A stretch of DNA of 64,000 nt from Mugil cephalus. Taxonomy: Eukaryota > Chordata > Actinopteri > Mugiliformes > Mugilidae. The notes beneath the pieces were generated by a model. The model was not told where the DNA came from, made no database searches, and saw only the letters and a list, made by a program, of their open reading frames with translations. Position numbers and translations under genes: made by a program. The stretch is from positions 2,287,816-2,351,815 of the forward strand of contig NC_061785.1 in assembly GCF_022458985.1 (NCBI RefSeq), read 5' to 3'. Shown here one piece after another: positions 1 to 11,010 of the stretch (the stretch's first letter is position 1; each line of letters begins with the position of its first letter).

Positions 1-924
1 ACAAAGACAGACTGAACGTAGACAGACCCCATCATGTTAGAACCCACGACCCTCAGGCTGTGATGCTAACCACTGCTAAAGGACGCTAACATCCACCTGG
101 TTTAGTTTTATATAGGTCTATATGTGTAAGAAAGAAGCTTTAGCCTCTGCTCTTGAGTCTCTATTGAATTATTTCCTCAAAAACAACTGATGGTGCATTT
201 CAAAACAAGATTAAGTGCCAATTAATTTTCCTAAATGTGCGTTAACTCTGCACATTGTGCAATTAATCACGATTACATATTTTAATCCATTGACACTGTT
301 GCTACTGAAACAGGAAGAAATGTCACAGTGGCCGTTGTTGATTGACAGCTGCTCTGAGGGAAGGGGAGTAGCCGAGTTTCTTTGGCTTTTGCATAAAGTG
401 AATATGTCCTTTTGTTTGCGATATATTTACTCTGAGTAATTTCCGTTGCCTGTTGTTGCTCCTGTTGTTTGTATATTGCTGTTGGTTTAATCTGAGCTGA
501 GCTCCATCATAATCTGCAGTCCTCTAGTTTATTGATTCAAGGTTTAAGCCACGTTCACGCGTAGCAAAACCATATTTTTTACTCTGGTTTTTCTTGGCGC
601 TGTGTCAAGAATTTCTCCATAAAGATGGATCCACTGCAAAACCACATGTAGTTGTAGAGACGCTGTAGTTCATATCCCAGGCCCATGTGTCACCAACCCC
701 AGCGACTACGTGACATCATCTGAAGGTGCCGGATCCTCCCTGAGCAGATGTGGTACCTACACCATCACAAGCCTGTAGTCCACCACTGATGCTGTGGTTG
801 TTATGTGGCGTCGGGGGCTTGAGGGGTCAAAGGTGAGGGCTGGGACGATGACATCATAGTGGTTTAATCAGGCGTCCACACCAGCCTCCAGGTCTGAGCC
901 ATGAAGCCCACGCAGATGTACGAA

Positions 925-1310
925 GAGCTGCAGTTCATATAGTGGCCACTAGAGGCTCCAAAAGGGAGCAAATCCCCATAGAAGCCCAACTTTACAGCAT
1001 CATTAAACATGTTTACAGCCTGGTACAAAACACTATGTTGGTTCAATAGTTTATTTCACTAGTTGTGTTTTCGAAAGTTTTTTCTAACTCACTCGTTTAT
1101 TTTTTATTAAGGTTTAAAATTCTGCATTATTAAGCTATTATTAAGCTGAGCTAAGAGGTAGCTGAGAGCCCGTGCCCATATTTGGAGTTGAAAGCTCATC
1201 CAACATGGCGACCGTGGGCTCCACCCACTTTGAGCTTCATTTTGTAGGTTCAGAAGCCAATGGGTGACGTCACGATGGGTTTGTCCATAGTATAAACAGT
1301 CAATGGTTCA
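925..1310 (-). repeat. Dispersed repeat family A, copy 1 (about 400 bp)
   Basis: Read on the minus strand, this interval matches 20165-20600 block by block: a segment with TGTTTATAC and CCATCGTGACG, then GAAGCTCAAAGTGGG, GCCATGTTGGATGA, an AT-rich middle, ACCAGGCTGTAAACA, GATGCTGTAAAGTTGGGCTT and GGAGCCTCTAGTGGCCAC. Two diverged copies in opposite orientation identify a non-autonomous interspersed element. No coding capacity is visible. Confidence 0.75.
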
Positions 1311-1534
1311 CACGGACACAGCACAGTCTCTGTATTTGTCTTTTTCACCTTTTTCAACCTGGATTCATAAAAGTGCGGTTTCAGTCACCGAAAGTCCGGA
1401 TCCGTCATGACGGTCGGCCTGAACGTGCGAAGCTTATGCGGCTTCCCCCAGAAATCGTATTAAACCGCAGTCAGGTTAGATTCTACCTGGAGAACTTTTC
1501 CCCTCAGGCCTCAGGTTCTGTTATTCCTGCAGTT

Positions 1535-1770
1535 AAGTCTGAGTGAGTCTGCAGCTCTGGGCCTGGTATGAGTTTGCCGCTGCGTGCTATCGACTTCCCA
1601 CCGCTCAGACCTCGGGTCACGAACCAGCAGCTCTGATCCCGTCCAGCCGCGGGGATCTGTCATCGGCAGCGGCTCCGACGTCTGAGAACATCTCGCTTCG
1701 GGTTCGCGGCCCTGGAGGCCTGACGTGACCTCAGGATGTACAGCAGGCCTTGGCAGCGCCGGCGGTTCCC
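1535..1770. other. GC-rich unique block, possible conserved non-coding element
   Basis: This block is clearly more GC- and CpG-rich than the AT-rich DNA around it and contains no simple repeat. Overlapping short frames on both strands show no recognisable protein. A regulatory element or an untranslated exon is possible; only a multi-fish alignment would decide. Confidence 0.2.
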
Positions 1771-4079
1771 GTGCAACCGTTTGCTAATGACCTGCACAGC
1801 TGTGAGATCAGGAGGAAACGTGTTGAATAACGTAACATCGCAGGCCAAGCTCTCTCTCTCCCTCAGACCCAAAACATTTCGAAGTATTTTATTTTTTATG
1901 ATCTCATCGAGTCCGTTTGTTCCTTCAGAGCTCTGCTTCGTGTAATAGATCATATTCTGTGCTTACTTTACGACTTCCCATCGCCCGCCGCGGACATGAC
2001 AAAAACCTGGCAGCTGCTCACAGACATAACATTTACATGGACGGTAATATTTCCAGTATTAACTTGATTAAGGCAACACCCACAATAAGAAACTCATGCA
2101 AACAGCATTTTCTGATTACTGCTTATAACTGAATTAAGACTTGGAGTAGTCCAGCGTTCACATCAATGACGGGAGGTTTAGAAACACAAACAGTTTAAGT
2201 CTTTAATGGCGTTCTGGATCACGTACAGGGAGCCACCTGCTGCCAGATGTGTCAGTTCGTGCACCTTTTGATCGCGTTCTGCAGGATATAAATACAGAGC
2301 TCCTTTTATCTACTTCATATCGCATGTAAACGCTGCTCTCTGGTCACAGATTGGGTAACTCGTAGCTTCGTGGAGGAGACTGTGAGGTTTCAGGACAGGA
2401 AACCGAGCTGTCAAACCTGCTGTCAGTCTGCAGAGCTCTCATGTAACAGGTCAAACCAGCGTCGGTGCAAAAAATAGACACAGCGGTGAACCACAGTGGG
2501 CGAATTACAAAAAGTTTGGGGGTGAGAGTTGGAACATTTTAATGAAGCGTGGAGGCGGCTAGAAAACAGAGTAGAGCAGCTCTTCAGCGACTTCATTATC
2601 TCTGCTTTGTCTCTTTCCACTGAAACATTTTCCTTCTTCTTATTTCTACGTGCAATGTATCCGGTCTAAAAAAATATCTATCGAGTTTCATGACGCAAAC
2701 CAGGCACAGAGGAGACGCTCTGACCTCGTTATTGGACGTCCTGCAGTGGCAGAGTCGATCCTCTGAGTGGCGTCGGTCCACAAACGTGAAGCAAATCCGT
2801 CCGTTTGCAATCATCAAAATAACTGAAAAGCATCAAAGTAGACGATGGAACCAGTGGAAGCTAAAGGCCTTTGTGTGTTTTATTTTATACGATTTATATG
2901 CGTCGTGTGGTTTTTTAAAAAAACATAAAATAATCAGGACAAGTCTGAGATTTAAAAGAGGTCACGGACTCGTCTGACCTCACTTCTTTCCTATTTGCCA
3001 CGTCAGCGCCGCAGGTTTTTGTGTGCGTCGGTTGATTTTTGTCGCTAACTTTTCCACCTCAGACCAGAGAAAAACTTTTTATGTGACATTATGTTTCCAT
3101 TCAGGGACCTTGGTGAACACTCAGCATATGTTTATGTTGGTGACACTTACTCTCATTTTACTCTGAATAAAATTATCATATAGAATCATCCAATAGATGC
3201 ACAGCAACACAACTTCCAATGATATTTGTTATGTTTTGTTCGTTATTACAACAACTTTTCCACCAAAAGCAAACATTAAAACATTTTTCTTTTCATTCAT
3301 TCATTTTAATCTCAGATAAGTGCAGAGTTTCTCTGATTTTGCTTGTCATTTTTAATAACTTTCACACAACAATGAATGAATGAAAGTTTATTTGAACACA
3401 GGAAGAAGAAATGATCATAAGACAACAACACAAAGTAAAACAAAACCTAACAGATTTTTATGTTCCTAAGAAGTCAAAGATAATTCAATATATAAGAAGT
3501 TATAAAATAGTCTTTTTCAAAAGATATTGACAGGAAGTAACTTTAAAGGACCAGCGCCTTGATGATTATTAACTATCTGATAGATGTGGAGGTATTTTTT
3601 TCTTTGTATCATTTGAAACGTCTTTCTCACATTGTGTCATTAACTTTTCCACACAAGACAAACATGAAAACATTTTTTTGGGGGGCTAAATTTCAGTTCT
3701 ATTCTATATTTGTTCTTAAATCATTTCACCCAAAGACGCTCTCAATTTTACCGGTCATTTTTCGGACTTTAATGTTCATTGTCCTGAACACAACAAACCA
3801 TGAGAGAACTGAGACATTTACAGTCCATACGTTTTATCTGCTTCCGTTAATCTCACACCACCTTTCTGGAATTGCCGTCCATTGTTACATGGATGTTTTG
3901 CAGCTCTACAGTGACTCTCACACATGGCTCTGACGTGGCCAAACTTCAGCTGGTTGATGATGGTTATTAGACCTCAGAAACTACATCTTCTGTTTTACAC
4001 TAGACCGGCAGGTTCTATAGAAACAGTCACAGCGAAGCTGAAGTCCCACGTTTACTGCTTCATATGAGTCCTGACATGT

Positions 4080-4165
4080 TTTAAACTGATTCATTTGTTT
4101 TATTTCTTATTATCTGTTCAAAGCACTTTGATGAAAAGAATAAAGTTATTACTATTATCTTTGTT
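4080..4165 (+). repeat. Non-LTR retrotransposon 3' tail (L2-like)
   Basis: The string AAAGCACTTTGATGAA followed by AATAAAGTTATTACTATTAT resembles the 3' end of fish L2-type LINEs, which finish in an AATAAA-like segment and a short tandem tail. Only the terminal part is present and no reverse transcriptase frame lies upstream. Confidence 0.4.
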
Positions 4166-5040
4166 GCATTAAGTCGCTTTTTTGTCATTATTGCATTGTT
4201 CACCAGTGGCGTGAATTTACCGAGACCGAGAATTTACTTATTATTTCAATCATTTTACACTCTAACACACTATGAAGTGAATCATAATTAAGTTATCGTA
4301 CATAATTATTTATCTAAACTCAAATTCTGGACACATTACATTTCATTTTATCTGCACTTTTTTGTAAAAAAAAAAAAAAAAGAAAGAAAGAAAGAAAACA
4401 CCAAATTATTTAGGGGCACTTCAGAATATTTTATGGACACACACTTTTATGTAGGTAAAACTTTCATGTTCATGGTTCTGAAACAACACAAAGAAACATG
4501 TCAGTCTGAGAATGATGCTGTTGATCCTGACAAAATAAATAACTTAAATAATAAATAAGGCCTGAACATCTGCCTGCGCATAGAAAACAGCTTGCAGTAT
4601 TTGAATTACCGTAACTCAACCATGGACAAAATTCTGAGTCTGTCTGGACGCTGGGAAGTTGCTCTTTCTGGAAGAAAAAGTTGCCATTACGGTAAAGATG
4701 ACGCAGCAATATCAGGAAACCATAGGAAGAGAGAGTAGTTTGGAGGAATTAGTTGGTAAAAACAAAGTTAGTTATACCTTTGAGATGTCACAAAGGTCTT
4801 CCAGAAAAAAACTTCCAGGTTTTCAGCCACATTTTGAATATTGCCAATAGCACAAACCTTTGTGAGTTACAGTAATTCAAAAAACGCACACTTTAACATG
4901 TTGCCAGCGATGAGTTCAGGCTTTAAAGTGTTAAAGAGATTCAGACATTTGTCACATACTTTGTTGCTGTGATTGTCCAGTTGCATGTAGAAGTATTTTT
5001 TACTCTGCGTTGGTTGCACTGAAATGAAGATGAGTCTTCT

Positions 5041-5092
5041 GGGAGGGATGAGAGGGATGAGAGGGATGAGAGGGATGAGAGGGATGTGATCC
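5041..5092. repeat. Short 10-bp tandem repeat
   Basis: About five consecutive copies of the decamer GAGAGGGATG, nearly perfect, in otherwise unique DNA. Confidence 0.9.
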
Positions 5093-5459
5093 CTCCTCCC
5101 GGTCCTGGATAGATTTCATACTACTCTGTTTGTTTTGTGTCTCTAAACGATGGAACTGGACGGATCCTGGAAATGTTTCTTGTTGGTTGTAGGATTACCC
5201 AGTCGACGCGGAGAGATTTATTTCCCGTCACATAATCAAATCCAAACTCCTCTCTCAGTTTGTCTTTTGTCTTTTTAGGCTTTGATATCACAACATCAGA
5301 CGTCACGGTTTTAGGTCACGACGCCCTGAAACAGTCAGAGGCATCATTCATCGACAGCTGGAGTTCAGCTCCGGGTCTCTCTCATCTCTACTCCTGTATG
5401 TTGATGACTAGGTCTCTGAGGAGGGGAGGCTGCCCACCCGGACTCTGAGCGTCCAACAC

Positions 5460-6240
5460 AACAGGAAGACGAGAGGACGAGCCGAGGTCAGCCGGAGAGA
5501 TTAAGGGTAAAAGCAGGTGTATGGCTGCTGTTTGGTAAATAGTGAGCTCCAGTCTGTGACGGGGTCTTCCCGTTCCGCCGTCTGTTTGAGGGTAAATACC
5601 AGCATGTGTCCCGCAGCGTAAATAGAGGAACTACTGTTAACAACAACCCAGAATTAGAGCCGCCGCCGCCGTCGTAGCAGCTATGAAATATCCTGCAGTG
5701 CTCGGCAGCTCCGTCTGTCATCATAGCTCATTACGGAGAAATCCAAACAGTCAAGTACCCGATGTTTGGGTGTTTTTACGCCACCAGTCTTGGCCTCGCA
5801 GATGTGCGAGCGGCCGGTTGCATGCAAAATGACATAACGTTGACAGCACATGCACCACGCTGGTGTGTTTGGGGAGTGTTGTTGCACTGAAGCGGATTAC
5901 GCTCATTTTCCATGCTGCTCATCCCTGTGATGTATTACCCGGCTAATTCAGCTGATTATGAAGCCTTGTTTAATGTATTTAATCAGCGGCTTAAGATGAG
6001 TCTGATTCCACTTTGCGACTCTTGTTGTGCGGTTTTTTGCTGAGGAGCGGCTTTGAAGTGGAAAAGCCTTCCGTCCCTGGGTGCACCTTGCAGGGGCGGC
6101 GGCTTTACTGATGACAAAAGACAAACAGGAGGTAAACACGCAGTGATTTACTGTTTCATTAAGGCTTCATTACGCATGGACCCGGAGGAAGGACGGCCCG
6201 TTTGAGTCTGGACGCTGAACTGAGAGGATGACGCTCGCTG
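5460..6240. other. GC-richer unique block, possible conserved non-coding DNA
   Basis: A 0.8-kb stretch of unique sequence free of microsatellites, with balanced composition and many homeobox-like TAAT/ATTA cores between GC-rich segments (for example around 5720-5760 and 5930-5990). Frames on both strands are short and unrecognisable. Texture alone suggests a constrained non-coding element; this is inference only. Confidence 0.2.
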
Positions 6241-6869
6241 CCTCCAGGAGGACGAGGACGAACCTTTTATATCCAACAAGATCAAAGCTTTGAGAGTTTT
6301 AACTGACCTCCACGTCGACGGGAGAATGTGGGGATGTGAGTCTTTCCCTGGATTAACGTGATTGGATTTGACTTATTTGTGACTGAAGAAGAAAGAAAAA
6401 AAAGCAGGTTTCTAATTAAAGTTACCTGCCAAACATTTATTTCACTCATAAATTGTCGCATAAACCATAGATTTTCTGTCTTTTGTTCTTTTAAAGGGAG
6501 GAGGCCACTAAACATGTGGAGGTCCAGGGTCCTGGTGCAGGTCCACATGAAACCGTTCATTTATTCTGACGGGACTTCAGGTTTATTTGGTTGTTCAGTT
6601 ATTTAGGATAAAGGAAGAAATGAAATGAAGCTTGATGTTAGTGTTAGAAAACGTCCAAGATGTGTCCATCAGCCACCTGATAGCTTAAATACTGACATGT
6701 AAAATTGTAAATTGGTCACAACTGCACACAGTTTTTACACATTAATACAAGTTAAAACAGTCTTGTACACATCAATTCTTCCTTCTCCTTTCCACAGTTG
6801 ATTCTGTTGATTTTGTTGGTGTTTTATGTTGATGTCTGTGTATGTTTGTAGCTACTGGACGCTCAACTT

Positions 6870-6917
6870 TCCCCCTGAGGATGAATAAAGTATTTTTCTA
6901 TTCTATTCTATTCTATG
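6870..6917 (+). repeat. Non-LTR tail with TTCTA microsatellite
   Basis: The string CTGAGGATGAATAAAGT followed by four TTCTA units is a typical 3' end of a fish LINE or dependent SINE. A related tail, TTGAGAATGAATAAAGT, occurs at about 56696-56712. It directly precedes the foldback element. Confidence 0.5.
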
Positions 6918-6929
6918 TGGATGGTAAGG

Positions 6930-7822
6930 CAGCTTTTTGCATCACTTTATCCCGTAGTACGTTTTTCAACTCACTTTTGGGAGTAAAATTAGCTTGTAAA
7001 AGTAAATTGACTTTATTTTCAGGATTAATGTTGTACCAACAACAGTGGTGGTTTCATCAGTGCATGGTCGACTTAAAACCCCTTGCTAACGTTAGCTAAC
7101 GTTAGCTAACGGCTAACCTGCGTTAGCTCCGTAAGCTAACATATGTAAAGGAATTTAACACATCTGCTCACTTTAAATTACAGTCATTTGCAAACAATAA
7201 CTCGAAATTTAATTTGAATCAAGTATTTTAAAACCACGTGCTAACATTAGCTTCTCATAAAAAGTCTTCTGCGGTTATTAATTCCAAATTACATCAAGAG
7301 TCTCCAGTTATTTTACTTATTCACTTCAACAACAGTGTAAAACCTGAAAGTAATTAACCAACTATATCACTAACACCAACTTAATTCTTACCTTAAAGTC
7401 CAGTCTCCCACTTATTCCACTTATTCCAGTTTCTTTTTTGCGGAGCCAGTTGGTTGGTGGGTTACGGAGCTAACACCGGTTAGCCGTTAGCTAACGCCGT
7501 TAGCAAGAGGTTTTAACTGTAAATCGCACTAATGAAAATATGGTGCTTCATCAACTTAATAAAGATGAACTTTTTTCATCATTTTATCCCGTAGTAAAGT
7601 AGTCTTTGTTGGTACAACATTAATTCTGTAAGTCAAGTCAATTTACTTTTGCAGATGATGTCATATTACTTTAACAAGTTGACTTTACTCATAAAAGTGA
7701 GTTGAAAAACTTACTTTTATGAGTAAAGTCAACTTGTAAAAGCAATTAAAGAAATGAAATCAAAAGTAAATAGAATAAACACTACTCTTGTTTGATCTAT
7801 GGGATAAAATGTTGCAAATAGT
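6930..7822. mobile_element. Foldback/MITE-like DNA transposon
   Basis: Imperfect terminal inverted repeats read TTTGCATCACTTTATCCCG at the left end (from about 6936) and, reverse-complemented, TTTGCAACATTTTATCCCA at the right end (to about 7817). Inside, about 6960-7140 pairs with about 7465-7712 in inverted orientation, sharing AATTAATGTTGTACCAAC-type and GCTAACGGCTAACC-type blocks. A second, perfect 25-bp hairpin (7674-7698 with 7713-7737, 14-nt loop) sits in the right arm. No transposase frame is present, so the element is non-autonomous. Family assignment and target duplication are uncertain because the edges are diverged. Confidence 0.65.
7095..7140. repeat. Palindromic GTTAGCTAAC cluster
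   Basis: Three abutting copies of the self-complementary AACGTTAGCT unit lie in the left arm of the foldback element. The partner cluster is at about 7478-7506 in the right arm. Confidence 0.8.
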
Positions 7823-8350
7823 TTCCTTACTTTCTTTACGTAGACGGAGCATCATATTTTTATCAGTGCACAGAGGCAGGATCAGAATGAAACGGTATAA
7901 AATTATATAAAAAGTAAAAATACAAAAGGTCTGTGTGCGTGTATGTGATATGGTAAAAATTATAATAACAATAAAGATTAATTACAACTGGAAATTAAAA
8001 ATATATTTTTTAAACCATATTATATCGTAGACTACATTTACATTCACATGGTTTCTGAGGAAATGAATTCAGGGACACGTGTGACAACCAGGAACTAAAT
8101 TCCTGTGAACGTTACCATCCTGGTTTCTAATGTGTTTCCTCCTCCTCTCTCCTCGTGCAGGTTCTGCAGCGGCGACATAGACTAAGCACAATTAAGGGAC
8201 TTGCATTCCTCTCGTTTTTCTATAAATACCCAGCACATTTCCTCCCTCGCTGCGATTCTCGTTAAAAACCAGTGGAAAATCTGCCGAGACCCCCTCCACT
8301 CCACTTCACTCCACTTCACTCCATCGTGGCCTCTGAGAATGGGACAAAGT

Positions 8351-8392
8351 TGGGTGGTGGTGGTGGTGGTGGTGGTGGTGGTGGTGGGGGGA
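8351..8392. repeat. (TGG)n microsatellite
   Basis: About thirteen consecutive TGG/GGT triplets ending in a short G run. The strand is G-rich and could form G-quadruplexes. Confidence 0.95.
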
Positions 8393-8803
8393 TAATGGAG
8401 CCTTTATAGAGGTGGTAGAGTAAGAACGAAAACATTAATTCACCTGCTGCATGGGAAAAACTTCCAGTTCACTGAGTTCATGTGACCTGGAGGAGCCATG
8501 TAGTCGTTTTCCTTTAAAAGTAAATAATGAAACCAAAAAGTTACTTTGAGTCTGATCAATGAGATCATAGAGGAGACGTTTCTATGGAGACGGAATCAAA
8601 TGATGTGACCAGATACACGAGTCGGTTTATGTGGAAACGTCAACAACAACTGTGGAAGTTTATAGACGAAGAGAAGCCTCACATCTACAGGAAATAGAAC
8701 AGGAGAAGAAGAACGGTGGTGGTGGTGATGATGATGTAGAAGAAGGAGGAAGAGTAGAAAGAATTATAAGATAAGATGGAGAAGAATAAGATGGAGGAGT
8801 AGG

Positions 8804-8833
8804 AGGAAGAAGAAGAAGAAGAAGAAGAAGAAG
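8804..8833. repeat. (GAA)n microsatellite
   Basis: About nine GAA triplets following a degenerate GAA/GGA-rich lead-in from about 8700. Confidence 0.9.
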
Positions 8834-9117
8834 TCTTAGAAGACGCTTTGGTTCATCCTGATGTTTCACCCCACGTGGGGGAAAGGTTTTCTCTGGTCAC
8901 ATGAGCTAAGAGCAACGGCATCTGGAGGTCTGATGATTACAGAGGCTGTGAGTGGAGTGGGGGGTGGGGGTGGAGGGTGGGGGGGGCATGGAAGTGTCCC
9001 ATTAGGCCACAGACATTAGGTAATGATGATGATGTGGTAAAGAGGAAGTTGTGCCTCCTCCGGTAACGACAGGAAGTGAGGATTTCACACCAGAACGTTC
9101 TGTAGCATCGATTAACA

Positions 9118-9225
9118 CAACAGAAATCAGTCACTGCGCACAACAACACAATAGATGGAACACAATACATAGAACACAATAGATGGAACACAATAGATAG
9201 AACACAATAGATGTAGCACAGTAGA
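9118..9225. repeat. 14-bp minisatellite
   Basis: Five to six diverged copies of ACACAATAGATGGA and variants (ATACATAGA, ATAGATAGA, ATAGATGTAGC). Confidence 0.85.
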
Positions 9226-9302
9226 CGCCTTTGTTGTTGTCGTTTATCAGGATAAAACATAAACTCTGCTGTAGAGTCAGAGGGAGGAGGTCCTAATAAC
9301 TC

Positions 9303-9303
<1 letters not shown>

Positions 9304-9372
<69 letters not shown>
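9304..9372. repeat. (GT)n microsatellite
   Basis: About 34 GT dinucleotides with a single interruption (GTCTGT) near the middle. Confidence 0.98.
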
Positions 9373-9374
<2 letters not shown>

Positions 9375-9483
9375 AACCATAACGTTCCCTCCTGTCACTC
9401 CTCGACCAGAAGGTATTCGTAGTGTTTTTATGGTTTGACTGGGGTCAGTCTGGTCCCATATGGACACAATAATAATATAATAA

Positions 9484-9816
9484 GTGCATACAAGCAAACG
9501 CTCGATAGCACATCATCATCAGGCCGGGGTGGATCATAAACTGTTGGACGCGAGGCCGGCGTTAATGAGACGAGGAGAGACTGATCGATCCACCCGCCGA
9601 TATCTGAGGTCCAGCTCACGCCGCTCTGACGTCAACGGAGAACCGAGACAGGTCCTGTGGTCTCGCTGCTTTAAAAGGGGGACGGGGCAGAGTCCTCACG
9701 AAATCCCCTCCGAGGAGCTGTACCGCTGCTCCCTCGGTTCTGGCTGTCCTCTGAGTGGCTGCTCTGAACTTTCTCAGAACCCGATCCTGCACCCACAGGA
9801 AGGGCTTCATGAATGA
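9484..9816. other. GC-rich unique block, no gene supported
   Basis: Open frames of 110 codons (+) and 60-64 codons (-) overlap here. Neither resembles a known protein, and the frames coexist because the block is GC-rich and stop-poor. It could be regulatory DNA or an untranslated exon. Confidence 0.15.
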
Positions 9817-10046
9817 GACTGAGAAATAATAAGATGGAGGTCTGGACGGACACTAGAGAGAGAGAGTAGACAGTGGTTCAGTGTTTACCTTCTTCATTTC
9901 TGCCTTTCATCCACTTCCACTCTGAGTGACTCGTTTGAAGAACTGTGCAAATGTTTGAGACTCTGAAAGTGAAACGCAGATGAAAAGAAATATATTTAAT
10001 AAACATCTAAAACAATTGCACGGTTCTCACAAAGCAAATGAATTAG

Positions 10047-10245
10047 TGGCCACTTGTGATCAGATCACCTGATACTAAAGAAAACTCAAAAACGTGACAT
10101 TTCTCAAGCAACTTCTGAATGGTCTTCAGAGCCAAACATCCAGATACGTCACAAACAGTTGCTTCCAGTGAACTATAACAATCAAACCAGCTGGTGTGTT
10201 CATGTCTGTACTTTTAATTTAAAGGCCACTTGTGATCAGATCCTC
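10047..10245. repeat. Local direct repeat pair
   Basis: GGCCACTTGTGATCAGATC occurs at about 10047 and again at about 10224 in the same orientation, with unrelated DNA between. It probably marks two fragments of one interspersed repeat. Confidence 0.7.
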
Positions 10246-10379
10246 GGGTTAGAACTGTTTCTGACTTATCATACTGCAGAATGATTCACTTTACATGATG
10301 CATCTTATGATAAACTCTCATTTAATCAACGTTAACGAATGAAGCTTATGAGAAGAAATATTCAAAGATTTGTTTTGCA

Positions 10380-11010
10380 TGAAAACTAAATGAAAAGACC
10401 TAAACTGTGCGGCTGCTCCTCGGCGCAGAGAGTTTGTTCAGCTTATAACAAAACTATATGTAAAGAGGATTTCCTGAAGCACAGCCCTGCTCTCTTTCCT
10501 GCGTCGTCTCTTCTCGTCGTCTGCAGCTGCACACGCTGTGGACGAGAGGCTGTTTTCTCCACAGTCGAGGTCATTAAGCCTCAATTTTCCAAAATCCGTC
10601 CTTTGAACTTGCGTTTTCTCAGCCCGAGGGCTTCGCTCTGCTCGCATTTCTCGTTGCTCAGCTGCCAAGTGTCCTTTAGCCTCCATCTCCTCCACCTGAT
10701 GACGCCACCCGCCGCCGCCGCCGCCTCGTTGCTGTTAGCGCTGGCGACGCGAGGCCACACCTGCGCTCTTGTCATCGAGACCTGGAAAGGCTCACTCGCA
10801 CGACACGGCTCTTTCGGTTCATTACCCTCCCTCGGCCAGCGTTCCCCGCTTCCTCAAATACCCCGTCTGCCACACATGCAGCAGACTTCCCTCCGAGGAG
10901 ACCTTCCTCGCGCTGTAATTACGCCAAAATCGAGGGCAGCGTAATTCCACACTGCCCGAATATCACCCACAGGTCTGCGGCTGTGGCAGTGGGGTGAAGA
11001 GTGAGGTGAC
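10380..11010. other. GC-rich block with CCG run, possible regulatory element
   Basis: This block stands out in composition from the AT-rich flanks and includes a CCGCCGCCGCCGCC run near 10711. The plus-strand frame of 184 codons is interrupted downstream without a splice donor I would trust and has biased, low-complexity content. A CpG-rich regulatory element is the simpler reading; no function is assigned. Confidence 0.2.

Noticed and set aside
10390-10944. 184-codon plus-strand frame
   Set aside because: No recognisable domain, biased composition, overlapping frames on the minus strand and no convincing splice partners.
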